NCBI RefSeq assembly: GCF_904848625.1
Contig: NZ_CAJHCP010000003.1
Span: forward strand, 372,001 to 436,000
Source: Paraburkholderia metrosideri
Lineage (GTDB): Bacteria; Pseudomonadota; Gammaproteobacteria; Burkholderiales; Burkholderiaceae
Direction: 5' to 3'
Length of the DNA: 64,000 nucleotides
Shown: positions 55,826 to 64,000 of the stretch, piece after piece
Layout: each line of letters opens with the position of its first letter
How positions within the stretch are numbered: the first letter of the stretch is position 1
Made by a program: the position numbers and the translations under genes
The notes under the pieces: generated by a model
The model's input: the letters and a program-made list of their open reading frames with translations, nothing else
Told to the model about the DNA's origin: nothing
The model's database searches: none

Positions 55826-57010
55826 ATGCAACGCCCCATTCATAGCCGTCCCGCCTCCCGCATGAAGCCTGCCTTAAAGTCGACGCCCGCGCTGCGCATT
55901 ACACTTGTCTGTAACACCGCGTGGGCAATCTATACGTATCGGCAAGGACTGATCCGCATGCTGGTCGGACGCGGCGTCGACGTGACGGTGCTTGCGCCGC
56001 GCGACCGCACGTTCGACCTGCTCACCGCGATGGGCTGCCGTTGCATCGAACTGCCGGTTGCATCGAAGAGCACGAGTCCGCGCGACGATCTGGTCACGCT
56101 GTACTCGCTATACCGTCAATATCGGGCAATCCGCCCGCATGTCGTGTTTCACTACACGATCAAGCCGAACATTTACGGCTCGATCGCGGCGAAACTGGCG
56201 GGCGTGCAGTCGGTGGCTGTCACAACCGGGCTCGGCTATGTGTTCATCCAGCAGAGCCGTGCCGCGCAGGTCGCGAAAAAACTGTATCGTTTTGCGTTCC
56301 GCTTCCCGCGCGAAGTCTGGTTTCTGAATCGCGACGATCAGGCCGCGTTTGTCGACGGAAATTTGTTGGTGCATCCTGAGCGTGCGCGCCTTCTGCATGG
56401 CGAGGGGGTCGATCTCGAGCAGTTCGCGTTCACGCCGCTGCCCGAACGGGCCGATTTCCGCTTCGTGCTGATCGGCCGGCTGCTGTGGGACAAGGGCGTC
56501 GGCGAATACGTGGAAGCGGCGCGGCGGCTGCGCGAACGTTACCCGCGCGCGCGCTTCCAGTTGCTCGGGCCGGTGGGCGTCGACAACCCTAGCGCCATTA
56601 CGCGCGACGAAGTGGCCGCGTGGGAACGCGAAGGTGTCATCGACTATCTCGGCGAGGCGCACGACGTGCGGCCTTTCATCGCCGATGCGGACTGCATCGT
56701 CCTGCCGTCGTATCGTGAAGGCGTGCCGCGCACGCTGATGGAAGCCTCCGCAATGGGCCGTCCGATCGTCACGACCGACGTGCCCGGCTGCCGCGAGGTG
56801 GTGGCTGAAGGTGTCAACGGATTGCTGTGTGAAGCGCGCAACGCGGAAAGTCTCGCTTCGCGTCTTGCACAGATGCTCGACATGAGCGGCGCCGAGCGCC
56901 GCGCGATGGCGGAACGCGGCCGACAGAAAGTCGCGGAAGAATTCGACGAACGGGTCGTCGTCGAAACCTATAAAGACCTGGTGCAGAAAATGACGGGCGT
57001 TTTACTTTAA
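55826..57010 (+). CDS. Glycosyltransferase family 4
   Basis: A 394-residue GT-B enzyme. The N-terminal Rossmann half (ITLVCNTAWAIYTYRQGLI; HYTIKPNIYGSIAAKLAG) is followed by the donor half. Donor-half markers are IGRLLWDKGVGEYVEAA and the E-x7-E-like YREGVPRTLMEASAMGRPIV. It starts 3 bases after the upstream stop. An ATG at 55862 is an alternative start. It is part of the flippase-GT2-GT4-galE unit and its acceptor is unknown. Confidence 0.88.
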   Translation: MQRPIHSRPASRMKPALKSTPALRITLVCNTAWAIYTYRQGLIRMLVGRGVDVTVLAPRDRTFDLLTAMGCRCIELPVASKSTSPRDDLVTLYSLYRQYRAIRPHVVFHYTIKPNIYGSIAAKLAGVQSVAVTTGLGYVFIQQSRAAQVAKKLYRFAFRFPREVWFLNRDDQAAFVDGNLLVHPERARLLHGEGVDLEQFAFTPLPERADFRFVLIGRLLWDKGVGEYVEAARRLRERYPRARFQLLGPVGVDNPSAITRDEVAAWEREGVIDYLGEAHDVRPFIADADCIVLPSYREGVPRTLMEASAMGRPIVTTDVPGCREVVAEGVNGLLCEARNAESLASRLAQMLDMSGAERRAMAERGRQKVAEEFDERVVVETYKDLVQKMTGVLL

Positions 57011-57023
57011 CGGAGCAAACAGC

Positions 57024-58046
57024 ATGACCACGAAGGGCACGATTCTGGTAACGGGTGGCGCGGGTTTTATCGGCTCGCACACCTGTGTTGAATTGCTCAA
57101 CGGCGGCTATGACGTCGTGGTGATCGACAATCTCGTGAACAGCAATCGCGAATCGCTGCGGCGCGTGGAACAGATCACTGGCCGCGCCGTGACCTTCTAC
57201 GAAGAAGATGCACGCGACGAAGCCGCGCTCAAGCGCATTTTCGACGCGCACCCGATCACCGGCGCGATTCACTTCGCCGCGTTGAAGGCGGTCGGCGAGT
57301 CGGTCGCGAAGCCGATCGAGTACTACAGCAACAACGTCGGCAGTCTGCTGACGTTGCTCGGCGTGATGCGTGATCGCAACGTCAAACAGTTTGTGTTCAG
57401 TTCGTCGGCGACCGTGTACGGCGTGCCGGAAAGCTCGCCGATCGACGAATCGTTCCCGTTGTCGGCGACCAATCCGTACGGCCAGTCGAAGCTGATCGCC
57501 GAGCAGGTGTTGCGCGATCTGGAAGTGGCCGATCCGTCATGGCGAATCGCCACGCTGCGCTACTTCAATCCGGTCGGCGCGCATGAGAGCGGCTTGATCG
57601 GCGAAGATCCGGCGGGCATTCCGAACAACCTGATGCCGTATGTCGCGCAGGTCGCAGTCGGCAAGCTCGAAAAGCTGCGCGTGTTCGGCGGCGATTATGA
57701 AACGCCGGACGGCACCGGCGTGCGCGACTATATCCACGTGGTCGATCTGGCGCGCGGGCATCTCGCCGCGCTTGACGCGCTGGTCAAACGCGATGCGAGC
57801 TTCGTGGTGAACCTCGGCACGGGTCAGGGCTATAGCGTGCTGGACGTCGTGCGTTCGTTCGAGAAGGCGTCGGGCAAGCCGGTGCCTTATGAGATCGTGG
57901 CGCGCCGTCCGGGCGACGTCGCGTCGTGTTTCGCCGATCCGGCGGCAGCGGAGAAGATCATCGGCTGGCGCGCGCAATACGGCATCGAGCGGATGTGCGC
58001 GGATCACTGGCGCTGGCAGTCGAGCAATCCGCGCGGCTTCGCGTGA
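57024..58046 (+). CDS. galE: UDP-glucose 4-epimerase
   Basis: A 340-residue extended SDR interconverting UDP-Glc and UDP-Gal. The NAD loop GGAGFIG is at 11-17. Catalytic Tyr152 and Lys156 lie in NPYGQSK, with SSSATVYG before them. The late ARRPGDVASCFADP and KIIGWRA are typical. It is the last gene of the polysaccharide unit and probably supplies UDP-galactose to it. Confidence 0.96.
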   Translation: MTTKGTILVTGGAGFIGSHTCVELLNGGYDVVVIDNLVNSNRESLRRVEQITGRAVTFYEEDARDEAALKRIFDAHPITGAIHFAALKAVGESVAKPIEYYSNNVGSLLTLLGVMRDRNVKQFVFSSSATVYGVPESSPIDESFPLSATNPYGQSKLIAEQVLRDLEVADPSWRIATLRYFNPVGAHESGLIGEDPAGIPNNLMPYVAQVAVGKLEKLRVFGGDYETPDGTGVRDYIHVVDLARGHLAALDALVKRDASFVVNLGTGQGYSVLDVVRSFEKASGKPVPYEIVARRPGDVASCFADPAAAEKIIGWRAQYGIERMCADHWRWQSSNPRGFA

Positions 58047-59654
58047 TCGGCTGACAGAGATTAAATTGCCAGGGCCGAGTTAAAGGCCGCTGAAAACTGA
58101 CCGCGGATCCAGGCAGTCTTGAGGCACGGACTTCGCCGCGGTCAGCCTCTGCACAATGCTGATTGTTCCGGCATCTGCCGATTCAATCGTAATTGACGAT
58201 TGCCCTTCGCCAGCTTTCTTCCGAAAACAGCCACCTTCTATCTCCTGCGAATAGGCGCCGCTCATCTAAAGTCGATTCCGCTCAATTTCCTTCGTTATTA
58301 AACAAAGTCCATTTTATACAGAATGCGTCACCCCTCCCGCAGCTTCCTCCCAGAAAACTGTTTTTAACCGTCCATACCGGTAACTTCGCAAAAATGTGTA
58401 ACTCAACCATTCCATCCACTTTAATTAGACATACCAATTAACTCAGACGTCAAAAGCGAATTCTTCATCTCAAACAATAACCCAACGATACGCAAATTGC
58501 GAATGAAACCATCGATGTAACGAGTTGTAAAACCATTTCATCCGATGTTTAATCGGCCTTTTTTCAGACTCTTTTTCTCAACAATCCTGCCGTAAAAACC
58601 CTACCTGTTTGTCCGATTACATCGTTCTGAACCCTATTTATATGAAGATATCGGAAGGCTAATATTTCCGACCTGCCATTCACAAATTGCGTAAGTCAAG
58701 TGGTTAACCGTGCGCAATGAGCTCCGGGAGAAGAGTTACTGCCCTCCGCGCCACATAAAAGGAAAAATTGTCCGGAGACTATTAGATGGGGGGAGCTATC
58801 GCTTTTTTTCGAGATCTTTCTTACCGTTACAGAACTGAAACGTTTTTTGCGAATATAATTCGTTCCCCTGAGCCGATAGGGAAAACACTAGGGGCAATTT
58901 CCCGGTGCAGGCGCGATAAGTGCTCACGCCGCCCCCGCGGGTTTAGCCCGATCTCCTAGCGCTCCCTTCCGCGCATAAATGCGACGCGGTGTGCCTGCCC
59001 GCGCAACGTAAGCGCTAGCGTAGTCAATGCAGACGAGATCGACGTCGACCCAGGTTGGACGGATAAGCGCGACGTGAGCCGCTGGGATTGATTTTGTAGT
59101 CTGCCCAAGACTTGTAAGAGAAAATAAGGCGCCGCCTCCCGCTCAGATGCAGGGCTGGATACCACGGGCAAAGGGGGCCTACTCAGCGGCGAGAGCGAAG
59201 GACATTCGTGCTGGAAACAGAAGTTCGTTACATTTTTATACAATTTAATTCGTACAACGAATTAGATATTTATTTGTTTTCGTTTCAGGGGCACTCCCGC
59301 AAGGAAGCACTTCTGACGAAGCGAGAAACGGGAAGCAACGTTTGCAAGTGAACTTTGCTCCGTGAGCTCAGATCGCACGCGAAAACGCCGGAGGCCCCCA
59401 CCGTTTATCGATGATGGCCTCTGTACTTGTAGAGCGCTGCGAAGGTAGGCCGCATCCTTTAGACACGCGCACGCGCTGTCTGGAGTTCCGCGGATTGGAA
59501 AAAGTGCTGATGTGACGTAGTCAAGATGTCACAAGGACGGATATGCGCCCGGCCGGTGTCATCCCCAGCACTAACTGGATGAATCTGGAAACGAAACAGA
59601 CCCCTCGGCATCCAGGCTCAGTTCACCGACCGATAAAAGGAGGAGTTCAAAAAT
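58047..59654. other. Long low-GC non-coding region
   Basis: About 1.6 kb without a convincing gene. Base composition is visibly lower in G+C than the surroundings, mainly 58.2-58.9 kb and around 59.25 kb, with many A and T runs. Visible structures: a weak terminator-like CCGAT/ATCGG stem before six T (58542-58564), a TATAAT at 58854-58859, GGGAAA/TTTCCC arms (58879-58903), TAATTCGT-ACA-ACGAATTA (59246-59264) and TGTGAC-N11-GTCACA (59511-59533). It could be a long regulatory region or decayed acquired DNA. Confidence 0.6.
59246..59264. repeat. Inverted repeat in AT-rich DNA
   Basis: TAATTCGT and ACGAATTA are perfect 8-bp arms around ACA. The form suits a dimeric regulator's site, but no gene starts nearby. 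Confidence 0.5.
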
Positions 59655-59918
59655 TTGCCATAGAAACAAGCGGGTTTCGATCAGTACTACTTACAGGACG
59701 GTCGCGTCGCCGACGTGATTGGGTACGAGCGAATCTGCATCTGGAATTCAGCCTGCTCGCAGGGCATTGCCGCTGCGAACGGCGTAACGGCTTGCGACAT
59801 TTGTCGTGACCTACGCGGCAGCGCAATCCCCCTGGGGGAGGCAGCACCACTTTTCGCAGTGAAGCCTGAGGTCTTGGGCTTTATGTCTTTGAACAGAAAT
59901 TCGAATGGATATTGGTAG
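59655..59918 (+). pseudogene. Possible broken or cryptic small gene before the glycoside hydrolase
   Basis: A strong AAGGAGGAG (59638-59646) is followed 8 bases later by TTG-CCA-TAG. After that amber codon the same frame stays open for 84 codons to TAG at 59916-59918, which touches a GTG start of the next gene (TAGTG). The peptide includes DQYYLQDGRVADVIGYERI and a CDIC pair. I recognise no family. It may be a gene broken at codon 3, a gene started at GTG 59715 (67 residues), or coincidence. Confidence 0.35.
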
Positions 59919-61303
59919 TGACACTGAAATTTAGAACTAATGTTAGCCGCATCATGCTCGCGGGTTGTGCAACGTTTCTGGTCGCGGGCCATGCCCAAGC
60001 GCGCGGACATTACTCGCACGGATCGTCGTCAGCATCGACAACTTCTTCGACCACTGCTTCGACCGCTGCTCCAACCACTACGTCGACTACAGCATCTACT
60101 GCATCGTCGACAGTACAATCGGCTCTGATGCCCGCAAACACTTCGGCTAGCACGGCCTTCGCAGGCTTGTCGAACGGCACACTGGCGGGTTCGACGAATG
60201 TCTCGAAGGTCGACGTCCATTCGCTTCTTTACTCGGGCAACACGACCAAAGTTCTCGTCCACTACCTGCCGTGGTTCGACGGCGGCAACGATACTGGCGT
60301 CAACGTCAATTACTCGAACGCCAACCCGACATACATCAACGCGTTCTTCGCTGACCTCGTCAGCCGCGGCGTCGATGGCGTGATCGTCGACTGGCAAGGC
60401 CAGACCGACATCAGCGACAAAGACTGGCTGATCTCGCAACCGCTCATTAAGAACTACACCACGCTGTCGGGTAACAAGCTTTCGTACTCGATCATGCTCG
60501 ACGCGAACCTGCTGAACAACTATAGCGGGACGAATCAGACCAAGGTTCTGGCCGCGATGAGCTACATCAACACGCATTACCTGAGCGACTCGTCGTATTT
60601 GATGTACAACGGCAAGCCCGTCGTCGGTGACTTCGGTTTGACGGCCGCGAGCGGCATCGACTGGACGGCCATTCAAGCCGCGTATCCGAACGTTCAATTC
60701 GTCCACCTGGACAACGCGACGTCGCCGGACGGCTTCAGCATCGCCAAGAGCGGCGGCTCGTTCCTGTGGGTCAATCCGGCTTCGCAGGACGTGTCTCCGG
60801 CTGATCTGTCGGGTATGGACGACTTCTACACCCGCGCCAATCAGCACCCGACTGAAATTGTGATGGGTGGCGTCTATAAGGGCTTCAACTCGCAATACGC
60901 ATCGTGGGACGGTCAGCAGTACGTCAATCAACAATGCGGTCAAACGTGGCTGAACGGCTTCACCAAAATCAACCAGTACTACAACTCGGCGAAGCAGCTC
61001 CCCTTCCTGCAACTCGTGACGTGGGACGATTACTATGAAGGCACGCCTCTCGAGACTGGTATCGACAGCTGCCTGACGATGACGCCGACGGTAAGTGGTC
61101 GCACGATCAAGGTTTCGCTTTCGAGCGCGACCACGGTTGATCACCTGGAATTGTGGAGCTACGCCAACGCCGCGTGGAGCAGCGTGACCTACCCGGCAAA
61201 CACGACCACGATCTCCGTGGCTAATGCGGGCACCTACTACGTCAAGGCGGTGGGCAAGCCGTTTATCAAGAACGTTCTTTCGGCCGCCGTCACGGTCAAC
61301 TAA
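59918..61303 (+). CDS. Exported glycoside hydrolase-like protein (GH99/GH71-like)
   Basis: About 461 residues from the GTG at 59918 (ATG 59954 is an alternative). The signal peptide ends near AQA-RGHYS. A Ser/Thr/Ala linker (~33-68) is followed by a predicted TIM barrel (~90-390) and a small beta domain at the C-terminus. VLVHYLPWFDGG, FFADLVSRGVDGVIVDWQG and LVTWDDYYEGTPLE resemble GH99/GH71 barrels; the Glu in YYEGT sits where they have a conserved acid. It is probably periplasmic or secreted and acts on the local polysaccharide. Activity is inferred. Confidence 0.7.
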   Translation: MTLKFRTNVSRIMLAGCATFLVAGHAQARGHYSHGSSSASTTSSTTASTAAPTTTSTTASTASSTVQSALMPANTSASTAFAGLSNGTLAGSTNVSKVDVHSLLYSGNTTKVLVHYLPWFDGGNDTGVNVNYSNANPTYINAFFADLVSRGVDGVIVDWQGQTDISDKDWLISQPLIKNYTTLSGNKLSYSIMLDANLLNNYSGTNQTKVLAAMSYINTHYLSDSSYLMYNGKPVVGDFGLTAASGIDWTAIQAAYPNVQFVHLDNATSPDGFSIAKSGGSFLWVNPASQDVSPADLSGMDDFYTRANQHPTEIVMGGVYKGFNSQYASWDGQQYVNQQCGQTWLNGFTKINQYYNSAKQLPFLQLVTWDDYYEGTPLETGIDSCLTMTPTVSGRTIKVSLSSATTVDHLELWSYANAAWSSVTYPANTTTISVANAGTYYVKAVGKPFIKNVLSAAVTVN

Positions 61304-61695
61304 AAGATTGCACCTGCGCCGCGTGGCATCGAATGCTACGCGGCGTTATGCATCAGCCTTTATTTGCCTTTCAGACCGGGGAAGGAAGCGTGTTGCGCAA
61401 CGCAATACTTTCATTCGTCTTTCCTACCCTGTAAAACCCCCCATAGCATCGGCGTAGCCTTCTGCATTGCTCGCAAAACGCTTGCGCGCAAATGCGCAAA
61501 TCTCTGCGCGGATCGCATTGGCGATGCACGCACGCCACAAAATTCAGTTGCTGCATCGCAGGAACTTCAGTCGTTCTCCGCCTCGCCGATGCGTTGAAAT
61601 ACCTGCACGGAAGTTCGGTGCGGCAGCGAACAGAGCGAAAATCTCCTTATGTACGACATTAGAGCCTTGCCAGGGGCGCTTAGGAGAATACAACC
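61304..61695. other. Intergenic stretch after the glycoside hydrolase gene
   Basis: 392 bp without a gene. It begins with the hairpin at 61317-61345. A TAGGAG ribosome site for the next gene lies at its end. No promoter could be assigned by eye. Confidence 0.5.
61317..61345 (+). terminator. Hairpin after the glycoside hydrolase gene
   Basis: A 13-bp stem with one G-U pair (CGCCGCGTGGCAT with ATGCTACGCGGCG, loop CGA) starts 14 bases after the stop codon. Only two T follow, so it is a probable rather than clear terminator. Confidence 0.55.
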
Positions 61696-63216
61696 GTGAA
61701 TCGCAAAACATACGTGCCGTCTCTCGTGCGGAGCGCACGGACGGAATTCTCTTGCGCCATTTGCGGAGCGGGTCCCTCCGGCATGGGGTTCTTGTTCCAT
61801 GCCTTCAAAACGGGAAAATTGCCCGAAATCGCGAGGAATGGCCTGCTAATTATCGACAGGGGTCTGGAGCTGGGCGCGGGCAAGCTCGGCGAGTATGCGA
61901 ACGTCACCGGCAATACGGTGGGAAACACGTTTCTCGCATGCCTCGAACACGAAAATTTTGAAGAGGTGTTCGGCGACCTGAGACGACATTCGCCGCTGCA
62001 CAAACAGATGGTCGACGCGGCCGACGGCCCGCCGATGCTCACCGAAGCAGGCGCGCTACTCGCGCTCGCAACCGAGCGGCTTCTCGCTTACCTCACTGCG
62101 CGTTACGACGTCACCGTGCTCCGCGGGCGCGAGATCGACAAAGTTCGGCGCCTTAAAAACGGTGGCTTCGAGATCGACTATCACGACGTGGATAATGCGT
62201 CCTCCCTCAGCACGGTGTCGGCCGACACCGTCGTGATGAATCTGGGCGGCCTTCAGCGGGTCGGCGAAATCGACGAACTATGTCGCGGGCTTGGTCTGCC
62301 TCCGCCGGACGCCGACGTCAGAACTTACGTGTCTGACGATGTTCTCAGCCTGACGACAACACAACTGGCGGATGAATTCTCGACCGATCTCTCACAACAG
62401 GGAACAGGGCGCAAAAAGCGCATTACGGTCGTTGGTGGGTCACATAGCGCATTCACAACGGTTGATCGTCTCGCGATGGAATTGGGAAGCGAGGGGCTGG
62501 AAGAGATTACCGTCATTCATCGATCTCCCGTTCGTTTGTTTTTCGAAACCATCGAGGAGGCGCGTGCCACCGGCTATGTAGTCGACGAAGCAAACGACGT
62601 TTGTCCCGTTACCAAACGAGTCAATCGTGCGGGTGGTTTGCGCTATCGGGCTTTCGATATCGCGCGTTCGATCATGGCTACCGGTCATGTGCCAGGCACG
62701 ATGCCGCACGTCGAACTGATCGAACCCGACTCGAGCGAAGACGCCTGGCTGCGAGCACGTGATTGCCTGCGTGAATCGATCGCGGTCATTCACGGCGCAG
62801 GCTACGGTCCCAACATGTCTGTACTCGTCGATCATCGGGACACCCCGATCGCGCTTCAGCTCGGCCAGGGCGGAGTGGTCTCGGACAGATTCGGCTGCCC
62901 ATTCGACGCGAACGGCGACCTGATACAAGGACTGTTCTCATTCGGACTGGGCTCGGGATTTCGCCCCGACGAGCAGATTCGCCGGGAAACCGGTTTCGAA
63001 GCGGCGTTTCGCGGACGCATCTATGGCGTGTGGGCGTTTCACCATGATTTCGGCGGTCGCGTGCTAAACGGCGTACTGGAAGCGTTGGCGGCGGTGCCGG
63101 TCGTTGCGTTCACGCGCGAAGCGGTGGTTTTGCAGGACGAGCACGGCGTCATCCCGGAAGTGGCACAGCTAACGGCATGCGACGCGCCGGCCCAGGCCGT
63201 GTCTCCACAAACCTGA
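61696..63216 (+). CDS. FAD/NAD(P)-binding oxidoreductase (flavin monooxygenase-like)
   Basis: A 506-residue cytosolic protein from a GTG start with GGAG 8 bases upstream. The FAD-binding GAGPSGMG is at 24-31. A second dinucleotide loop GGSHSA is at 247-252. The late FGLGSGFRPDE block (~417-427) is arranged as in SidA/PvdA-type N-hydroxylases and related flavoproteins. It lies between a polysaccharide-type hydrolase and a glycosyltransferase, an unusual place for a siderophore-type enzyme. The substrate is unknown. Confidence 0.72.
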   Translation: MNRKTYVPSLVRSARTEFSCAICGAGPSGMGFLFHAFKTGKLPEIARNGLLIIDRGLELGAGKLGEYANVTGNTVGNTFLACLEHENFEEVFGDLRRHSPLHKQMVDAADGPPMLTEAGALLALATERLLAYLTARYDVTVLRGREIDKVRRLKNGGFEIDYHDVDNASSLSTVSADTVVMNLGGLQRVGEIDELCRGLGLPPPDADVRTYVSDDVLSLTTTQLADEFSTDLSQQGTGRKKRITVVGGSHSAFTTVDRLAMELGSEGLEEITVIHRSPVRLFFETIEEARATGYVVDEANDVCPVTKRVNRAGGLRYRAFDIARSIMATGHVPGTMPHVELIEPDSSEDAWLRARDCLRESIAVIHGAGYGPNMSVLVDHRDTPIALQLGQGGVVSDRFGCPFDANGDLIQGLFSFGLGSGFRPDEQIRRETGFEAAFRGRIYGVWAFHHDFGGRVLNGVLEALAAVPVVAFTREAVVLQDEHGVIPEVAQLTACDAPAQAVSPQT

Positions 63217-63615
63217 ACGTTACGGTCGCTGTCTACGGACAGCGTTGCGTAGAGTCCTCAGTCATAAACCCGCTCGACGGGTTTGACGAGGGGTAACTCG
63301 CCTGCTCCGTGGCGCTTGGACCTTTGAAGTCTTTCGTTCGGCCATAGTGGATTGTGGTGCAGCGCACTGAGAATCACACTACCAGAAAGCACTATTTGCC
63401 TGAGTGTTCGCATGATGGCTCCGCGGAGCAAAGCGAACCGTGCATCCCAAGGTTCTTCGAGAACGTGGCAGACGGGACCGCATGGCTTTTGAACCCGCGA
63501 GCTCTCACGTGGTGAGAACAGGGGTCTGCAGATACGTGCCGCCAAACGATATTTGATCAACCGTGGGCCGTGTTGTCCCCGCGGCCCATACGCATTGTCT
63601 CCGTCAGGACTATCC
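63217..63615. other. Intergenic stretch before the last glycosyltransferase
   Basis: 399 bp without a convincing gene. A 7-bp hairpin with a TACG (UNCG-class) loop lies at 63227-63244. An AGGAC about 6 bases before the ATG at 63616 is a weak ribosome site. Open frames on the minus strand here lack family features. Confidence 0.5.
63227..63244 (+). terminator. Stable hairpin after the flavoprotein gene
   Basis: CGCTGTC-TACG-GACAGCG is a 7-bp stem closed by a C(UACG)G tetraloop, one of the most stable RNA loops. It starts 10 bases after the stop. There is no T-run. Confidence 0.5.
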
Positions 63616-64000
63616 ATGAAATCGTTCTCCACGCTGTCAGGATCTGAAACAACCGATCTGCACCAACCGCTCTCGCACGAAAGCGCCATACCCGACGCGA
63701 AAGTCGACGCCAGAATCGTGTGGTTCATGGGGCCTCGGTCCGCCGGCCTGACCGGAGTCGGTCAACATAGCCTCGCGCTGGCTGCGGCTTTGAGCAAATA
63801 TACAAACTTCAAGGTTGAAACCGTCGACATCGACGCGAAACCTCGCTCGTTTAAACGTTACTGGAATCAATTCGTGCGGTATCCGTTGCACGCGTTCCGC
63901 GTGGCGCGCTCTACTGACATGATCATCCTCTACGCGGAAGATCTGAGCTTCCTGATTCCGATCATCCACTTGGCCGGTGGCCGGGTGTGCCTGATGTTCC
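63616..64000 (+). CDS. Glycosyltransferase (GT-B fold), N-terminal part, runs off the window
   Basis: The frame is open from the ATG at 63616 to the last base (128 complete codons). After a ~30-residue polar tail comes a GT4-like N-terminal domain: IVWFMGPRSAGLTGVGQHSL (glycine-rich acceptor-side loop), then ALSKYTNFKVETVDID and DMIILYAEDLSFLIPIIHLA. The donor half lies outside. It is probably part of the polysaccharide locus to the left. Assignment to a family is from the N-terminal pattern only. Confidence 0.65.
   Translation, partial: MKSFSTLSGSETTDLHQPLSHESAIPDAKVDARIVWFMGPRSAGLTGVGQHSLALAAALSKYTNFKVETVDIDAKPRSFKRYWNQFVRYPLHAFRVARSTDMIILYAEDLSFLIPIIHLAGGRVCLMF

Noticed and set aside
58861..58980. 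Possible riboswitch or structured RNA after the TATAAT in the low-GC region
   Set aside because: Some paired segments (GGGAAA/TTTCCC) are present, but the conserved core of no known riboswitch class could be recognised, and no gene starts directly downstream.
58956..59243. Minus-strand 95-codon open frame in the low-GC region
   Set aside because: No recognisable domain and no ribosome site; it lies where base composition is changing, so an open frame of this length is weak evidence.
59543..59809. 88-codon plus-strand frame starting at ATG 59543
   Set aside because: It has a plausible AAGGA before the ATG but its later part is Arg-rich and runs in a different frame over the 59655-59918 frame; no family recognised, so it was left out as a gene.
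63258..63728. Minus-strand open frame overlapping the last glycosyltransferase start
   Set aside because: It overlaps a better-supported glycosyltransferase N-terminus on the plus strand and has no domain features.

Overview
The window is a chromosomal segment of a high-GC betaproteobacterium, most likely Paraburkholderia or Burkholderia. This rests on gene content and order: a DUF2486-holC-pepA block diverging from lptFG, a cysI-DUF934-cysHDN-cobA sulfur cluster facing a CysB-type regulator, a Kdo 3-hydroxylase between waaA and waaC, and paired DUF2844/DUF3443 genes. Genus is inferred from these families; no database was searched. No tRNA, rRNA, CRISPR array, prophage or insertion sequence was seen.

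Layout. 1-6.9 kb is core: the end of ilvD, a small cytochrome c, DUF2486, holC and pepA, then lptF-lptG (LPS export) and a short sirohydrochlorin chelatase. 6.9-12.1 kb is a catabolic cluster (two short-chain dehydrogenases, an MFS carrier and a beta-keto acid cleavage enzyme) facing an AraC regulator. 12.1-19.5 kb is assimilatory sulfate reduction and siroheme methylation with its LysR/CysB regulator. 19.6-21.1 kb has an orphan branched-chain-type binding protein and a small hypothetical gene. 21.2-28.1 kb is a LacI-controlled sugar ABC transport and catabolism operon with an 18-bp perfect palindrome just upstream of its first gene. 28.6-29.6 kb has pcm and a rhodanese.

30.0-34.1 kb holds two tandem copies of a DUF2844 + DUF3443 gene pair. 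The DUF3443 lipoproteins carry two pepsin-like Asp-Thr/Ser-Gly motifs with identical spacing, and the second copy has a long Gly-Ser/Pro-Thr repeat linker. This is the best candidate for an undescribed system. 34.6-47.6 kb is a nitrogen-scavenging region: urtABCDE (urea ABC transporter), ureD, an amino-acid binding protein and ureABCEFG. Two sigma-54 type promoters (GG-N10-GC) precede urtA and the amino-acid binding protein, which points to NtrC control. A Fic-domain gene lacking the catalytic His closes the region.

48.4-53.4 kb (minus strand) is LPS inner-core synthesis (waaA, kdoO, waaC, manB). 53.7-58.0 kb (plus strand) is a surface polysaccharide locus (flippase, two glycosyltransferases, galE). 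From 58.05 kb base composition falls visibly for over 1 kb without convincing genes. It is followed by an exported glycoside-hydrolase-like protein, a flavin/NADPH-dependent oxidoreductase and the start of another glycosyltransferase that runs off the window. This end looks like the variable part of a polysaccharide locus.
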